Assembly (NCBI GenBank): GCA_029263315.1
Contig: JAJCXR010000022.1
Span: 1-60,282, forward strand
From: Acidobacteriota bacterium
Lineage (GTDB): Bacteria; Acidobacteriota; Thermoanaerobaculia; Multivoradales; J023
DNA: 60,282 nt
Direction: 5' to 3'
Shown: positions 36,148-43,690 of the stretch, piece by piece
How the letters are laid out: each line of letters opens with the position of its first letter
Position numbering within the stretch: position 1 is the stretch's first letter
Program-made: the position numbers and the translations under genes
The notes under the pieces: generated by a model
Databases searched by the model: none
The model's input: the letters and a program-made list of their open reading frames with translations, nothing else
What the model was told of the DNA's origin: nothing

Positions 36148-37884
36148 TCAACTGGGTGGGCGACAGGGACGGGCCCCCTTGTAGTGCTCCAGCTTGCGTT
36201 GGCCAGCGGCCTGTTGCTCCGGCGAAGCTCCGGCGTCGCCCCGCGCCATGTCGATGGCCACCTGCTGCCAGGCCGCCGCCTCGTCACAGCGTTGCATCTC
36301 GCCGTAGGCGGCCGCCATGAGCTCGGCATGGGCAGCCGAAGAGTTGGCTTGCCAAATACTGCGGGCCAGCTCCAAGGCACGCTCACCGTCGCGAGCTTGG
36401 AGATCCGGGCTAGAGGCCAGCAGCCGAGCCATGGCTACCAAGAGGCGTCCTTCCTGGGGCATCTCGACGAGGGCCGCTTCGAGGGCGGAAACGGCTTCGG
36501 CATAGCGTTCCAGATCGACCAGCACCCCCGCCAGACGCAACCGCACCTCTTCGCTGGTGGGCGCCAGATCCACCAACTGCCGATAGACCACCAAGGCGTC
36601 ACCGGGCTGGCCGACACGGCGCAGCAGTTTGGCCAGCAGCATCTTCGCCTCCATGTCTTCGGCATCCGCTTCGACGGCATATCGAAAATGGGGCAACGCA
36701 TCTTGGGGTCGCTCGCTCACCGCCAGCAGGCGGCCGAGATTGTAGTGGGCCGTGGCATTGTCGGGTTCGAGCTCGAGCACAATGCGGAACTGCTCGATGG
36801 CTTCGCCGGCTTTGCCATCCGCCGCCAGGGCGGTGCCCAAGTTGACGCGGGAGCGGGCGCTGGTGGGCTCCGCCGCCACCGCTTGGGCGAAGGCTTCCGC
36901 CGCCTCGCCGAAGCGTCCGGCGGCGAAGGCACGGCGCCCCCGCAACAAAAAGACACGCTCACCCCGCTTGCGGTCCTCCAGACCCTCCACCAGGGTATCT
37001 CCCAGGCTCAGCCCCACCTCGCCGCGCTGGGACATGTGGTACTTCGCCTTCTCCATGTTGCGGTTGTCCCGATAGGCCAAAGCCAGCGAGTAGTGGTAGC
37101 GATTGGCCCCCGGCGCCTCCGCCAGGACGGCTTCGAAACCGGCGATGGCCGCGTCGAAATCCGCCTTGGCCAAGTGCACCTCAGCCATCAGGGCGCGGGC
37201 CGCCAGATGATCGGGGTGCCGTTGCAGGATGTCTTGCAGCGTCCTCTCCGCGGCCTCGAGGCGATCCTCCTGCAAATCGATCTCCACCAAACGGAGGCGG
37301 GTGGCCAGCAGGTCGCCCGAGGCTTCCAGGGCTTGCCCATAGCGCGCCCGGGCGGCCTCCATATCGCCCGCTTGCTGATCCAGGTAACCGAGCAAATGCG
37401 GCCAGCGGGGGTCGCCGGGCAACATCATCATCGCATTCTCATAACAAGGGGCCGCGGCGTCGCTGAAGCCGTAAGCATGAAACACCTGGCCGGTTTCCCC
37501 ATAGGCTTCACCCAGCTCGTTGCGCGTCGCTTCACCGGCGGTGAGAAACTTCGTCATGTCCTCGGCCAGGGTCTGCAATTGACGCCGCACCGCCTCTTCG
37601 AGACCCTCGCCGTCCGGCAGCGGGATCGGCTTCAAGGTGAATCCCTCCGAGGTCTCCCCGCCGGGGATCCAAGCCATCTCTCCGTCGACCCTCTGGTCTG
37701 TCGAGGCCGGGTCCGTCGACGCCGGGTCCGTCGAGGCCGGGTCCGTCGACTGCGGCATCGCTTCGGCGAGCGGCGCGGGGCCCACCAACCAGGTCAGGGT
37801 AAAGACCAGGCCAAAGGCTATCCAGAGCCAAGGCCGGGTGGCGACCAAGGGACGTTGCATTGGGCTCTTCGGGAACGGGCTCAT
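36148..37884 (-). CDS. TPR-repeat secreted protein coupled to FG-GAP gene
   Basis: 578 residues. The start ATG at 37884 overlaps the FG-GAP stop by 4 nt (ATGA); the open frame continues far upstream but only as an antisense-like extension within the FG-GAP gene. A hydrophobic N-terminal segment (WLWIAFGLVFTLTWLVG) precedes a linker with four STDPA units encoded by 15-bp repeats. At least nine TPR-like helical repeats follow, for example FAQAVAAEPTSARSRVNLGT and YAVEADAEDMEAKMLLAK. No lipobox Cys, so it is probably membrane-anchored or cleaved at a Sec site. Second of three FG-GAP/TPR couples in the window. Confidence 0.88.
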   Translation of the reverse strand: MSPFPKSPMQRPLVATRPWLWIAFGLVFTLTWLVGPAPLAEAMPQSTDPASTDPASTDPASTDQRVDGEMAWIPGGETSEGFTLKPIPLPDGEGLEEAVRRQLQTLAEDMTKFLTAGEATRNELGEAYGETGQVFHAYGFSDAAAPCYENAMMMLPGDPRWPHLLGYLDQQAGDMEAARARYGQALEASGDLLATRLRLVEIDLQEDRLEAAERTLQDILQRHPDHLAARALMAEVHLAKADFDAAIAGFEAVLAEAPGANRYHYSLALAYRDNRNMEKAKYHMSQRGEVGLSLGDTLVEGLEDRKRGERVFLLRGRRAFAAGRFGEAAEAFAQAVAAEPTSARSRVNLGTALAADGKAGEAIEQFRIVLELEPDNATAHYNLGRLLAVSERPQDALPHFRYAVEADAEDMEAKMLLAKLLRRVGQPGDALVVYRQLVDLAPTSEEVRLRLAGVLVDLERYAEAVSALEAALVEMPQEGRLLVAMARLLASSPDLQARDGERALELARSIWQANSSAAHAELMAAAYGEMQRCDEAAAWQQVAIDMARGDAGASPEQQAAGQRKLEHYKGARPCRPPS

Positions 37885-39698
37885 CTTTGTTTTCCTCTTG
37901 CGGTCGGGGCCGCCGCGCCTTCGGCCGGCCGCCCTTCGCCTTGCATCAATGTTGTGTAGCGGCCCGTCGCCGGGGTTTCGAAGGTCTCTCGTCGGCCGTC
38001 CGGCCACCAAACCTCGAGCCTTTGCGGTGGGTGTCCTGCCGCCAATCCGAAGAGGACCCTGGCATCGTTGGCCGAGGCGAAGCTTCCGTCGGTGGCCACC
38101 CGGCGCCACAGATCCGGCGCCCCTTGACGCCGCAGGACAACCTTGGCGCCCAAGGCGGTAGCCCTATTCTTACCGCTGCGCAGATCGAGACCCAGCCAAG
38201 GCTGGCGATGGCCAACTTCGTTCCACAGGAGCCGGGCGGGGGCATTGTTGTTGAAGACGATGACGTCGGTATCGCCGTCGTTGTCGAGATCACCGAAGGA
38301 CGCGCCACGGCTCACCTCGGAGCGCTGGATGGCGCTTCCGGAGTCAGCGCTGGCATCGACGAACTTTCGCTTCCCGGCGGCGGCCGATGCCTCGGCTCGG
38401 TTGAGAAATAGCTGGTTGCTCTGTGCCAAGGGTAGGGGCTCACCGCTGCGGGCTTGCGTCTCCAGCACCTTGACCGCACCGTTGACCACCAACAAATCCA
38501 ACCAACCGTCGTTGTCGACATCGAGAAAGCCGGTGCCGAAGGAGGTGAAGGGTAAGCTGGGGGCCGCCAAGCCGAGCTCGCGGGTACGGTCTTCGAAGAA
38601 GCCGGCGGCGCTGAGGTAGAAGGTATTGCTCTCGCCGTCCAGGTGGGCGACGAAGAGATCGTCATCACCGTCGGCGTCGAAGTCACCGGCCGTCACCCCC
38701 ATGCTCGCTTCGGGGCGACCTTGACGATTCACCGCGACGCCGAAGAGCAGCGCCTGGTCACTGAAGGTGCCGTCCTTGCCGTTGAGCCAGAGGGAATTGA
38801 CCTCGCCGTCGTTGGCGACATAAATATCAACCCAGCCGTCGCCGTCGAAGTCGGCGGTTTGCACCCCGAGGCCAGGCAACACCGTGCGCGCCAGTCCGGC
38901 GGCGGCGGTGCGATCTTCGAAGGTCCCATCGCCGCGGTTGCGCAGCAGACGATCCCCCTGGGCCGGAAAGGCGCTGGGGCCGCAATAGTCACGACGGCTG
39001 CTCGTCGCGTAGCAGGTGACATTGTTGCTGAGCTCGAAGCGCACGTAGTTGACGATGAACAGATCGAGCCAACCGTCCCGGTCGTAGTCCAGGAAACTGG
39101 CGCTGGTGGACCACCGGTCGTCCCCCGCCGAGGCGGCGGCGGTGCGGTCCTCGAAGGTGCCGTCACCGCGGTTGCGCAGCAGGCGATTAGCGCCAAAATT
39201 GTTGATGTAGAGATCGGTGAAACCGTCGTTGTCGTAGTCTCCCGCCGCCACCCCCATGCCATAGCCATCGGCGGTCCCGGCGTTGGCGGAGACATCGGTG
39301 AATGCCCGGCGCGCCACCCCATCCTTCACTTGCAGGTCATTGCGCAGGAGTAGATCCCGAGGCGGCGTCTTGCCGGACCACGGTCTCAGGGCCGCCTTGC
39401 TACCGAGGGGTGCCCCCTGCACCATGTAAACGTCCAGGTCCCCGTCCCCTTCGAGATCGAAGACGGCCCCCCCGGGACCCATCATCTCGACAAAAAAAAG
39501 CTCGCCGGTCATGCCGTTCCAATGCACCGCCTCGAAGCCGTCGTCGGCCCGCTCGATGAACCGATCATCGGCGCTGAGGACCGGCGGGACGCTGAGCAAC
39601 AACACCGAGCAGGCGAGGCTCCGCGACACCCTCCCCCACCGCAGGCTCCAACCGCCACGTCGCAGCGTCTTGCGCCCAGTCGCCCTGGGTTTGTTCAT
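37881..39698 (-). CDS. Secreted FG-GAP/CRTAC1 protein with ASPIC/UnbV domain
   Basis: About 605 residues from ATG at 39698 (a TTG 18 nt earlier is the alternative). Signal region RSLACSVLLLSVPPVLSADD. FG-GAP blades include DLEGDGDLDVYMVQ, DYDNDGFTDLYINN, DYDRDGWLDLFIVNY and DFDGDGWVDIYVAND. The C-terminal ASPIC/UnbV domain includes GKNRATALGAKVVLRRQG and LEVWWPDGRRETF. It closely parallels the protein at 26.4-28.3 kb in layout. Coupled to the downstream TPR gene by a 4-nt overlap. Extracytoplasmic; ligand unknown. Confidence 0.92.
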   Translation of the reverse strand: MNKPRATGRKTLRRGGWSLRWGRVSRSLACSVLLLSVPPVLSADDRFIERADDGFEAVHWNGMTGELFFVEMMGPGGAVFDLEGDGDLDVYMVQGAPLGSKAALRPWSGKTPPRDLLLRNDLQVKDGVARRAFTDVSANAGTADGYGMGVAAGDYDNDGFTDLYINNFGANRLLRNRGDGTFEDRTAAASAGDDRWSTSASFLDYDRDGWLDLFIVNYVRFELSNNVTCYATSSRRDYCGPSAFPAQGDRLLRNRGDGTFEDRTAAAGLARTVLPGLGVQTADFDGDGWVDIYVANDGEVNSLWLNGKDGTFSDQALLFGVAVNRQGRPEASMGVTAGDFDADGDDDLFVAHLDGESNTFYLSAAGFFEDRTRELGLAAPSLPFTSFGTGFLDVDNDGWLDLLVVNGAVKVLETQARSGEPLPLAQSNQLFLNRAEASAAAGKRKFVDASADSGSAIQRSEVSRGASFGDLDNDGDTDVIVFNNNAPARLLWNEVGHRQPWLGLDLRSGKNRATALGAKVVLRRQGAPDLWRRVATDGSFASANDARVLFGLAAGHPPQRLEVWWPDGRRETFETPATGRYTTLMQGEGRPAEGAAAPTARGKQR

Positions 39699-39952
39699 TC
39701 CGCTTTCACTCGTCAACTTCGACTCCCACCCGGTCGGCCATGAGCTGGATCAAGTCAGGCCACTTCGACGCCGATCGGCAAACCACCGACCGCAAGCCGA
39801 GCATAACAATCAACGGCTGATCTGGGCGAAAAAGGGAGCAAACGCAAAAATGGCCGAAGGTCACTCGACCTTCAGCCGGCAGCGTTTGGACGACGCTGCC
39901 CCGAGGAGACTTGAATGATGAGGAGACGGCTCTGGTCACCGGACGCCGGGTG

Positions 39953-40612
39953 TCAGCTACCGAAGCGACCCTCGCCGGCATCACCGCCGGTCCCCCGCCC
40001 CCCCGGACCGCGGCGACCGGGACCACGGCGTCCAGGCCCACGGGTCGGCAGCTCGTCTTGGCTCAGGGTGCCATCGGTATTCGAGTCGAGGGCCGCAAAA
40101 AGATCTTCCAGATCGGCCACGGTGACGGTGCCGTCGCGGTCGCTATCGAAGAGGCGGCCAGCGATATGTCCACGGCGGGGGTGGGCTGCCTCACCTTCCT
40201 CTGCATCGGGGCGGCGCGGCAGCAACGACTGCAAGCTATCGGCGGTCAAAGCACCGTTGTCGTCCACCTCCAAAGTGGCGAGAAAGGCCTGCCATTCGCC
40301 GCCGTCGACGCTGTCATCGTCATTGGCATCCGCACCGTTGAGCAGGGCATGACCGGCCAATCCGGGCGGCGGACCACCGCGACCACGACGACCGCGCCGT
40401 TCCGGCTTTTCCTCCTCGGAGATCATTTGGTCACCGTCGGCATCCAGGGAGGTGAACAGCGTATCGGCCCACACATCGAACTCAGCACGGCTGATTTGAC
40501 CGTCATCGTTCAGATCTTGGGGACCGCGGGGATGCTTGCCTTCCGCCTGGGCGGCGGCGGCCAACAGAAGCACGAGCAGAGAAAAGAATGCCAGGTGGCG
40601 AAAAGTCTTCAT
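39953..40612 (-). CDS. Secreted protein with six EF-hand-like loops
   Basis: 219 residues from the ATG preceded by AGGAG (7 nt); a longer open frame adds 16 residues. Sec signal (HLAFFSLLVLLLAAAAQAEG). Six loops of the EF-hand type appear in order: DLNDDGQISRAEF, DADGDQMISEEE, DANDDDSVDGGEW, EVDDNGALTADS, DSDRDGTVTVADL and DSNTDGTLSQDEL. The tail is Gly/Arg/Pro-rich with a GPGRRGPGRRG repeat. Predicted periplasmic or extracellular calcium binder. It stands last before the island boundary. Confidence 0.88.
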   Translation of the reverse strand: MKTFRHLAFFSLLVLLLAAAAQAEGKHPRGPQDLNDDGQISRAEFDVWADTLFTSLDADGDQMISEEEKPERRGRRGRGGPPPGLAGHALLNGADANDDDSVDGGEWQAFLATLEVDDNGALTADSLQSLLPRRPDAEEGEAAHPRRGHIAGRLFDSDRDGTVTVADLEDLFAALDSNTDGTLSQDELPTRGPGRRGPGRRGPGGRGTGGDAGEGRFGS

Positions 40613-40811
40613 GGTTGGGCTCCTAACAGAACAATCGTTGTGGGGCGCTTCGTCCAGCAATGGGATGAAGCAACGTTGGTGGCGACCCTGTGGACCCGAT
40701 TCGCAATCTCGAACCTTTCGGTCGCCACCTCGCCTTGGCGTCTCGCCTCAGCGTGAGATCATTGTGTCGCCCACCGGTGATGAAGATCTTCAAGGGGAAG
40801 CAATAGCTTTG

Positions 40812-40930
40812 TAAGAGATGTAAAAGCCGATCCGAATTTTTTCAGTTTCGCCCCGTCCCATGGCGTTTCACATGAGGCCCAAGTGGTTGACAACAAATCA
40901 CTTAGATCGTACCTTCCAGATCCACAGGGT
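40812..40930 (+). repeat. Island-flanking direct repeat, left copy (A)
   Basis: About 119 bp closely collinear, same orientation, with 57951-58070 (one 1-nt indel; about 73 percent identical by hand count, 80 percent in the last 50 bp). Shared blocks: GATGTAAAA, GAATTTTTTC, AAGTGGTTGACA, CACTTA, ACCTTCCAGAT and GGGT. It contains an inverted repeat AAGTG-N14-CACTT at 40881-40904. It lies in the 376-bp gap between the EF-hand gene and radC, with no CDS. Probably an old boundary of an inserted element. Confidence 0.7.
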
Positions 40931-40950
40931 TTCATCTGGTTGCAGCTCAG

Positions 40951-40988
40951 TTGGACCCAATATGGACCCAAAGGACCCTATGGGGTCC
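40951..40988 (+). repeat. GGACCC iteron set and hairpin next to repeat A
   Basis: GGACCC occurs at 40953, 40964 and 40973 (11 and 9 bp apart). The last copy forms a perfect hairpin GGACCC-TATG-GGGTCC at 40973-40988, just downstream of the radC stop. A matching pair of GACCC repeats with 11-bp spacing lies near the other island end at 57823-57848. Such phased short repeats resemble arm-type recombinase sites; the hairpin may also end radC transcription. Confidence 0.55.
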
Positions 40989-41698
40989 CTAAATCTCCGG
41001 TGGAAACTGGGCTGCAGTAGGACCGAGCAAGTGGTCCGCCAGCCGGATCCCCACCACGCGGCTGACCGACGCCATGCGCTTCGTGAACGCCAAGCCGTCG
41101 GCCGAAGGGGTCGGATCGCCGCTGGGATGGGTGTGGAACAGGATGATCGACGAGGCGCCGTGCCACAGGGCCGCTCGAAGGATCTGGCGCGGCTCGACGG
41201 AGATCATCGACAGAGTGCCGCGGAACAGCTCGCGGTCGGTGAGCAGGCAGTTCTTGGCGTCGAGGAACAGGCAGCCCAGTACCTCCTGTTCGGCGGAACC
41301 GAAGCGCAGGGTCACGCAGTTGGCGATGGCCGCGGGTTGATTCAGCACCTCACGTCCAAGGATCCTGGCGCGACCGAAGCGTGCCGCCAACTCACGGGCG
41401 GCCAGCAGGATTACTGCACGGACAGTCCCGACTCCTCCACGCTCCAGCAGCCGCACATCGGCGGAGCCGAGTCCTGCCAGTCCGCCGAGGTCTCGGAGCA
41501 ACTCCTCGGCCAGTCCTTGGGCCGAGGTGCCGCGGCAGCTGGAATGCAACAGGACAGACACGACACCAACTCGGCATCGGCGAGGGATTGCGCTCCGTCG
41601 CGCAACAGGCGACGGGGCAAGTGCTCGTTCTCAACGCCTGACGACTGGTGGATCCGACCCGCTGCGGCGCCCTTCACTCCCCTTCCGTCACGCGCCAT
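40989..41698 (-). pseudogene. radC: RadC family (JAB/MPN) gene broken by a 5-bp duplication
   Basis: The N-terminal RadC region (LPRRLLRDGAQSLADAELVS) and the rest (SVLLHSSCRGTSAQGLAEELL onward) lie in different frames. The junction holds GTGTC twice in tandem (GACAC at 41557-41561 and 41562-41566 on the plus strand). Removing one copy restores ADAELVSVLLHSSCRG exactly. The JAMM motif is complete: HTHPSGDPTPSADGLAF. The tail after ADHLL is short and lacks the usual RadC ending. The gene is therefore a recent pseudogene, a phase-variable gene or a sequencing error. It overlaps the upstream small gene and is often a marker of mobile islands. Confidence 0.85.
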
Positions 41699-42012
41699 CC
41701 CTGACGCTCCTCGGACCGGCGACGTAGCTCCGTTTCGTCGCGGCAGACCAGAGCATCGAGCGTCTCGATGGCGTCGGCCAGCAGGTCGGCCTGGACGCAG
41801 CGGAGGCCGTCGGCGAATTCCGCCAGGACATCGAAGTCGCCGCCGGACGTGGGCAATCCCTGGACGATTCCGGAGTTACGGGCATCGAGGTTTCGTAGGT
41901 CGTTGGTCAGGGCCTCGACGCCTTCCCGGACACTGCGCAGAACAGCTTGCCGTCGACCTTGGCGCTTGGTCTGGGTGGATACACTTCGGGCGGCGATCGG
42001 ATGGGTCAGCAT
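41674..42012 (-). CDS. Small hypothetical protein upstream of radC
   Basis: 112 residues from ATG at 42012, with GGGAGA 6-7 nt upstream; the longer frame crosses a hairpin. Predicted helical, rich in Arg, Asp and Leu, no signal peptide. No family recognised. The stop lies inside the start of radC (about 25-bp overlap), so the two genes form a coupled unit. A perfect 9-bp inverted repeat directly upstream may regulate it. Confidence 0.6.
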   Translation of the reverse strand: MLTHPIAARSVSTQTKRQGRRQAVLRSVREGVEALTNDLRNLDARNSGIVQGLPTSGGDFDVLAEFADGLRCVQADLLADAIETLDALVCRDETELRRRSEERQGWRVTEGE

Positions 42013-42033
42013 TGCGGTTCTCCCAGTCTTTTT

Positions 42034-42060
42034 GGGCCCCAATGGTGGGTGTTGGGGCCC
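42034..42060 (-). promoter_or_regulatory. Perfect inverted repeat just upstream of the small gene before radC
   Basis: GGGCCCCAA at 42034-42042 pairs with TTGGGGCCC at 42052-42060 (9-bp arms, 9-nt loop). On the minus strand it lies about 20 nt ahead of the ATG at 42012 and is followed by AAAAA rather than a T-run, so it is not a terminator in that direction. It could be an operator or a leader hairpin near the ribosome site. Confidence 0.5.
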
Positions 42061-42219
42061 GTTATGGATAGCCTGGGAGTGGTATGACGGGGGCTGGTGG
42101 TTTGTCAACGAAACCGGGGCGAGGATGAGTCAATGGGTTGGGTCCCACAAGGATCATTCTTCCATGTACGATCAACTCGACCTCTCTTCCCCCACTCTCT
42201 ATCATCGACCCGACGCGAC

Positions 42220-42534
42220 ATGACTTCCAGAAATTCCAGAAACGAACTCGAAAACAACGCCCAACGAATGCGTTACGACCTCTACCTGGCAGCTGGATAT
42301 CCGATCGCCACGGGCGTCATCGAAGGAGCCTGCCGCCACTTGGTCAAGGATCGCCTCGAACGAACCGGCATGCAGTGGGTCCTCGAGGGGGCTCAAGCGA
42401 TGCTGGATCTTCGAAGTATTCATCTCATTGGGCATTGGAAATCGTTTCAGACCTTCAGGGTAGCGAATGAGAATAAGCGTCTATACCGCCAAACGGGTCC
42501 TGTTGGGGAGGTGGAATGGCCTATGGCCGCATAG
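42220..42534 (+). pseudogene. ISKra4-type transposase C-terminal remnant
   Basis: About 105 residues. RMRYDLYLAAGYPIATGV and EGACRHLVKDRLERTGMQW, followed by LEGAQAMLDLRSIHL, match the conserved C-terminal part of ISKra4-family transposases. The N-terminal two thirds, including the first catalytic acidic residues, are missing; the upstream frame is unrelated. No terminal repeats were found. A dead fragment indicating past insertion at the island left side. Confidence 0.8.
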
Positions 42535-42723
42535 ATCAAGGAGCGGGCGGCCGGTCACGCCCATTGGGTGCGCATCTTGGTGAGAACTTCCGTATTAAGA
42601 ATCCACCCTCCGAAAGAAGAAGGAGAGGTTACTCATCGAAATCGCAAGGTAGGTTGTAATGGACCCCGTTTTTAGGACCACCACCTAAGTTAAGTGATTT
42701 GGCCAGAAACTCTGGAGGTCGCC

Positions 42724-43155
42724 ATGCCAGCCAACACCCGTCAACTTGCACCGATCCCTCAAGTTCTCGACGCTCAGAGGCGAATTGTTACGATCGCGAC
42801 TCGCATTCTCCTGCACGAGCATCGGCTCTACGAAATTCAACAGTCTCTCCCCCTCGGGTCGGCCCACCTGGCCATGGAAGAGGAGGCCATCCCCTACACC
42901 GCCGCCGGTTACCTGTATGTCAAACTCGCTCAGGTACAGAGCCAGCGTTTGCGCCGGGCTGCCCTGGAGCTGCTGGCTCTGTCGAAAACATCCGACCAGG
43001 ACTTGGCCCTCGAGTTCGGTGACCTGGCGATGGCAAAGGACAACGAGGATACAGAGCCCGATGATCTCGACCGGTTGCGTCTTGCGGTGCTGAGAGAGGA
43101 GATGTTTCCGGCCGACGGCGACAGCGAAGGGGAAGACGATGACCAGGAAGCGTAG
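42724..43155 (+). CDS. Small protein carried at the 5-prime side of the IS3-like element
   Basis: 143 residues from an ATG preceded by GGAGG (6 nt); helical, ending in an acidic tail (GDSEGEDDDQEA). No family recognised. Its last 17 nt overlap the start of OrfA, suggesting co-expression with the transposase. IS3 elements normally carry only orfA and orfB, so this is either an accessory gene of a rarer IS3 group or part of the former host context. Confidence 0.6.
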   Translation: MPANTRQLAPIPQVLDAQRRIVTIATRILLHEHRLYEIQQSLPLGSAHLAMEEEAIPYTAAGYLYVKLAQVQSQRLRRAALELLALSKTSDQDLALEFGDLAMAKDNEDTEPDDLDRLRLAVLREEMFPADGDSEGEDDDQEA

Positions 43156-43432
43156 GCGTCACAGCAGTGATTTCAAGGCTCGGGTGGCCCTGGAGGCGGT
43201 GCGGGGAATGAAGACCTCCAGCGAGATGGCCTCGCAGTTCGAGGTCCACCCGGTGCAGATCAGCCAATGGAAGCGGCAGCTGCTCGACCATGTCGGCGAG
43301 CTCTTCGAGACGGGTCGGCCCGACCGGGAGCTCGCTGCCAGCGCGGCTCGCGAGACGACGTTGTATGAGCAGATCGGCCGTTTGAAGATGGAGCTGGAGT
43401 GGCTTAAAAAAAAAGCTTCCCAGCTCGAGTAG
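43139..43432 (+). CDS. IS3-family transposase OrfA (helix-turn-helix)
   Basis: 97 residues. The N-terminal Tnp-1-type helix-turn-helix reads RRHSSDFKARVALEAVRGM then ASQFEVHPVQISQWKRQL. It is followed by a leucine-rich coiled coil (LYEQIGRLKMELEWLKKK). A run of nine A at 43406-43414 near its end lies where IS3 elements shift frame. OrfB here is in the +1 (equivalently -2) frame; a run of eight A would make one continuous product reading LKKLPSSSRQLRE. Confidence 0.9.
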   Translation: MTRKRRRHSSDFKARVALEAVRGMKTSSEMASQFEVHPVQISQWKRQLLDHVGELFETGRPDRELAASAARETTLYEQIGRLKMELEWLKKKASQLE

Positions 43433-43448
43433 ACAGCTAAGGGAGGCG

Positions 43449-43663
43449 GTGGAATGGAACCATGCCGAGTTGAGTCTACGTCGCCAGTGCGCCTTGCTGA
43501 GCCTGCCGCGTTCGACGCTCTACAACGAGCTGCAAGACGCCGACGAGGGCGATCTGGAGCTGATGCGTCTGCTCGACAAGCAGTACCTGGAGACGCCGTT
43601 CTATGGCAGTCGTCGTATGCGACGGCATCTACTGGGCTTAGGCTATCTGGTCAACCGCAGAAT
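43449..43663 (+). pseudogene. Truncated IS3-family OrfB
   Basis: Begins at GTG (GGGAGG upstream) with EWNHAELSLRRQCALLSLPRSTLYNEL and TPFYGSRRMRRHLLGLGYLVNRR, typical of the HTH_21 start of IS3 OrfB. It is cut off after about 70 codons by the right terminal repeat. The rve integrase core is absent. Confidence 0.88.
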
Positions 43664-43690
43664 GGTCTTGACAAAGGGGTCCACTTCAGG

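Larger units (their letters stand above)
42660..43683 (+). mobile_element. Internally deleted IS3-like element with terminal inverted repeats
   Basis: The left end TGGACCCCGTTTTTAGGACC (42660-42679) is matched at 16 of 20 positions by the reverse complement of the right end at 43664-43683. Between the ends lie an extra gene (42724-43155), an OrfA (43139-43432) and only the first about 70 codons of OrfB, which runs directly into the right end. About 200 codons carrying the catalytic DDE residues are gone, so the element cannot move itself. No target-site duplication is evident. It ends 7 bp after the stop of the GTPase gene and leaves that gene intact. Confidence 0.75.

Noticed and set aside
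40881..40920. TTGACA within repeat A (and B) as a promoter -35
   Set aside because: At 17 bp spacing the -10 would be TACCTT or CACCTT, a poor match. The block is better explained as part of an inverted repeat in an element end.
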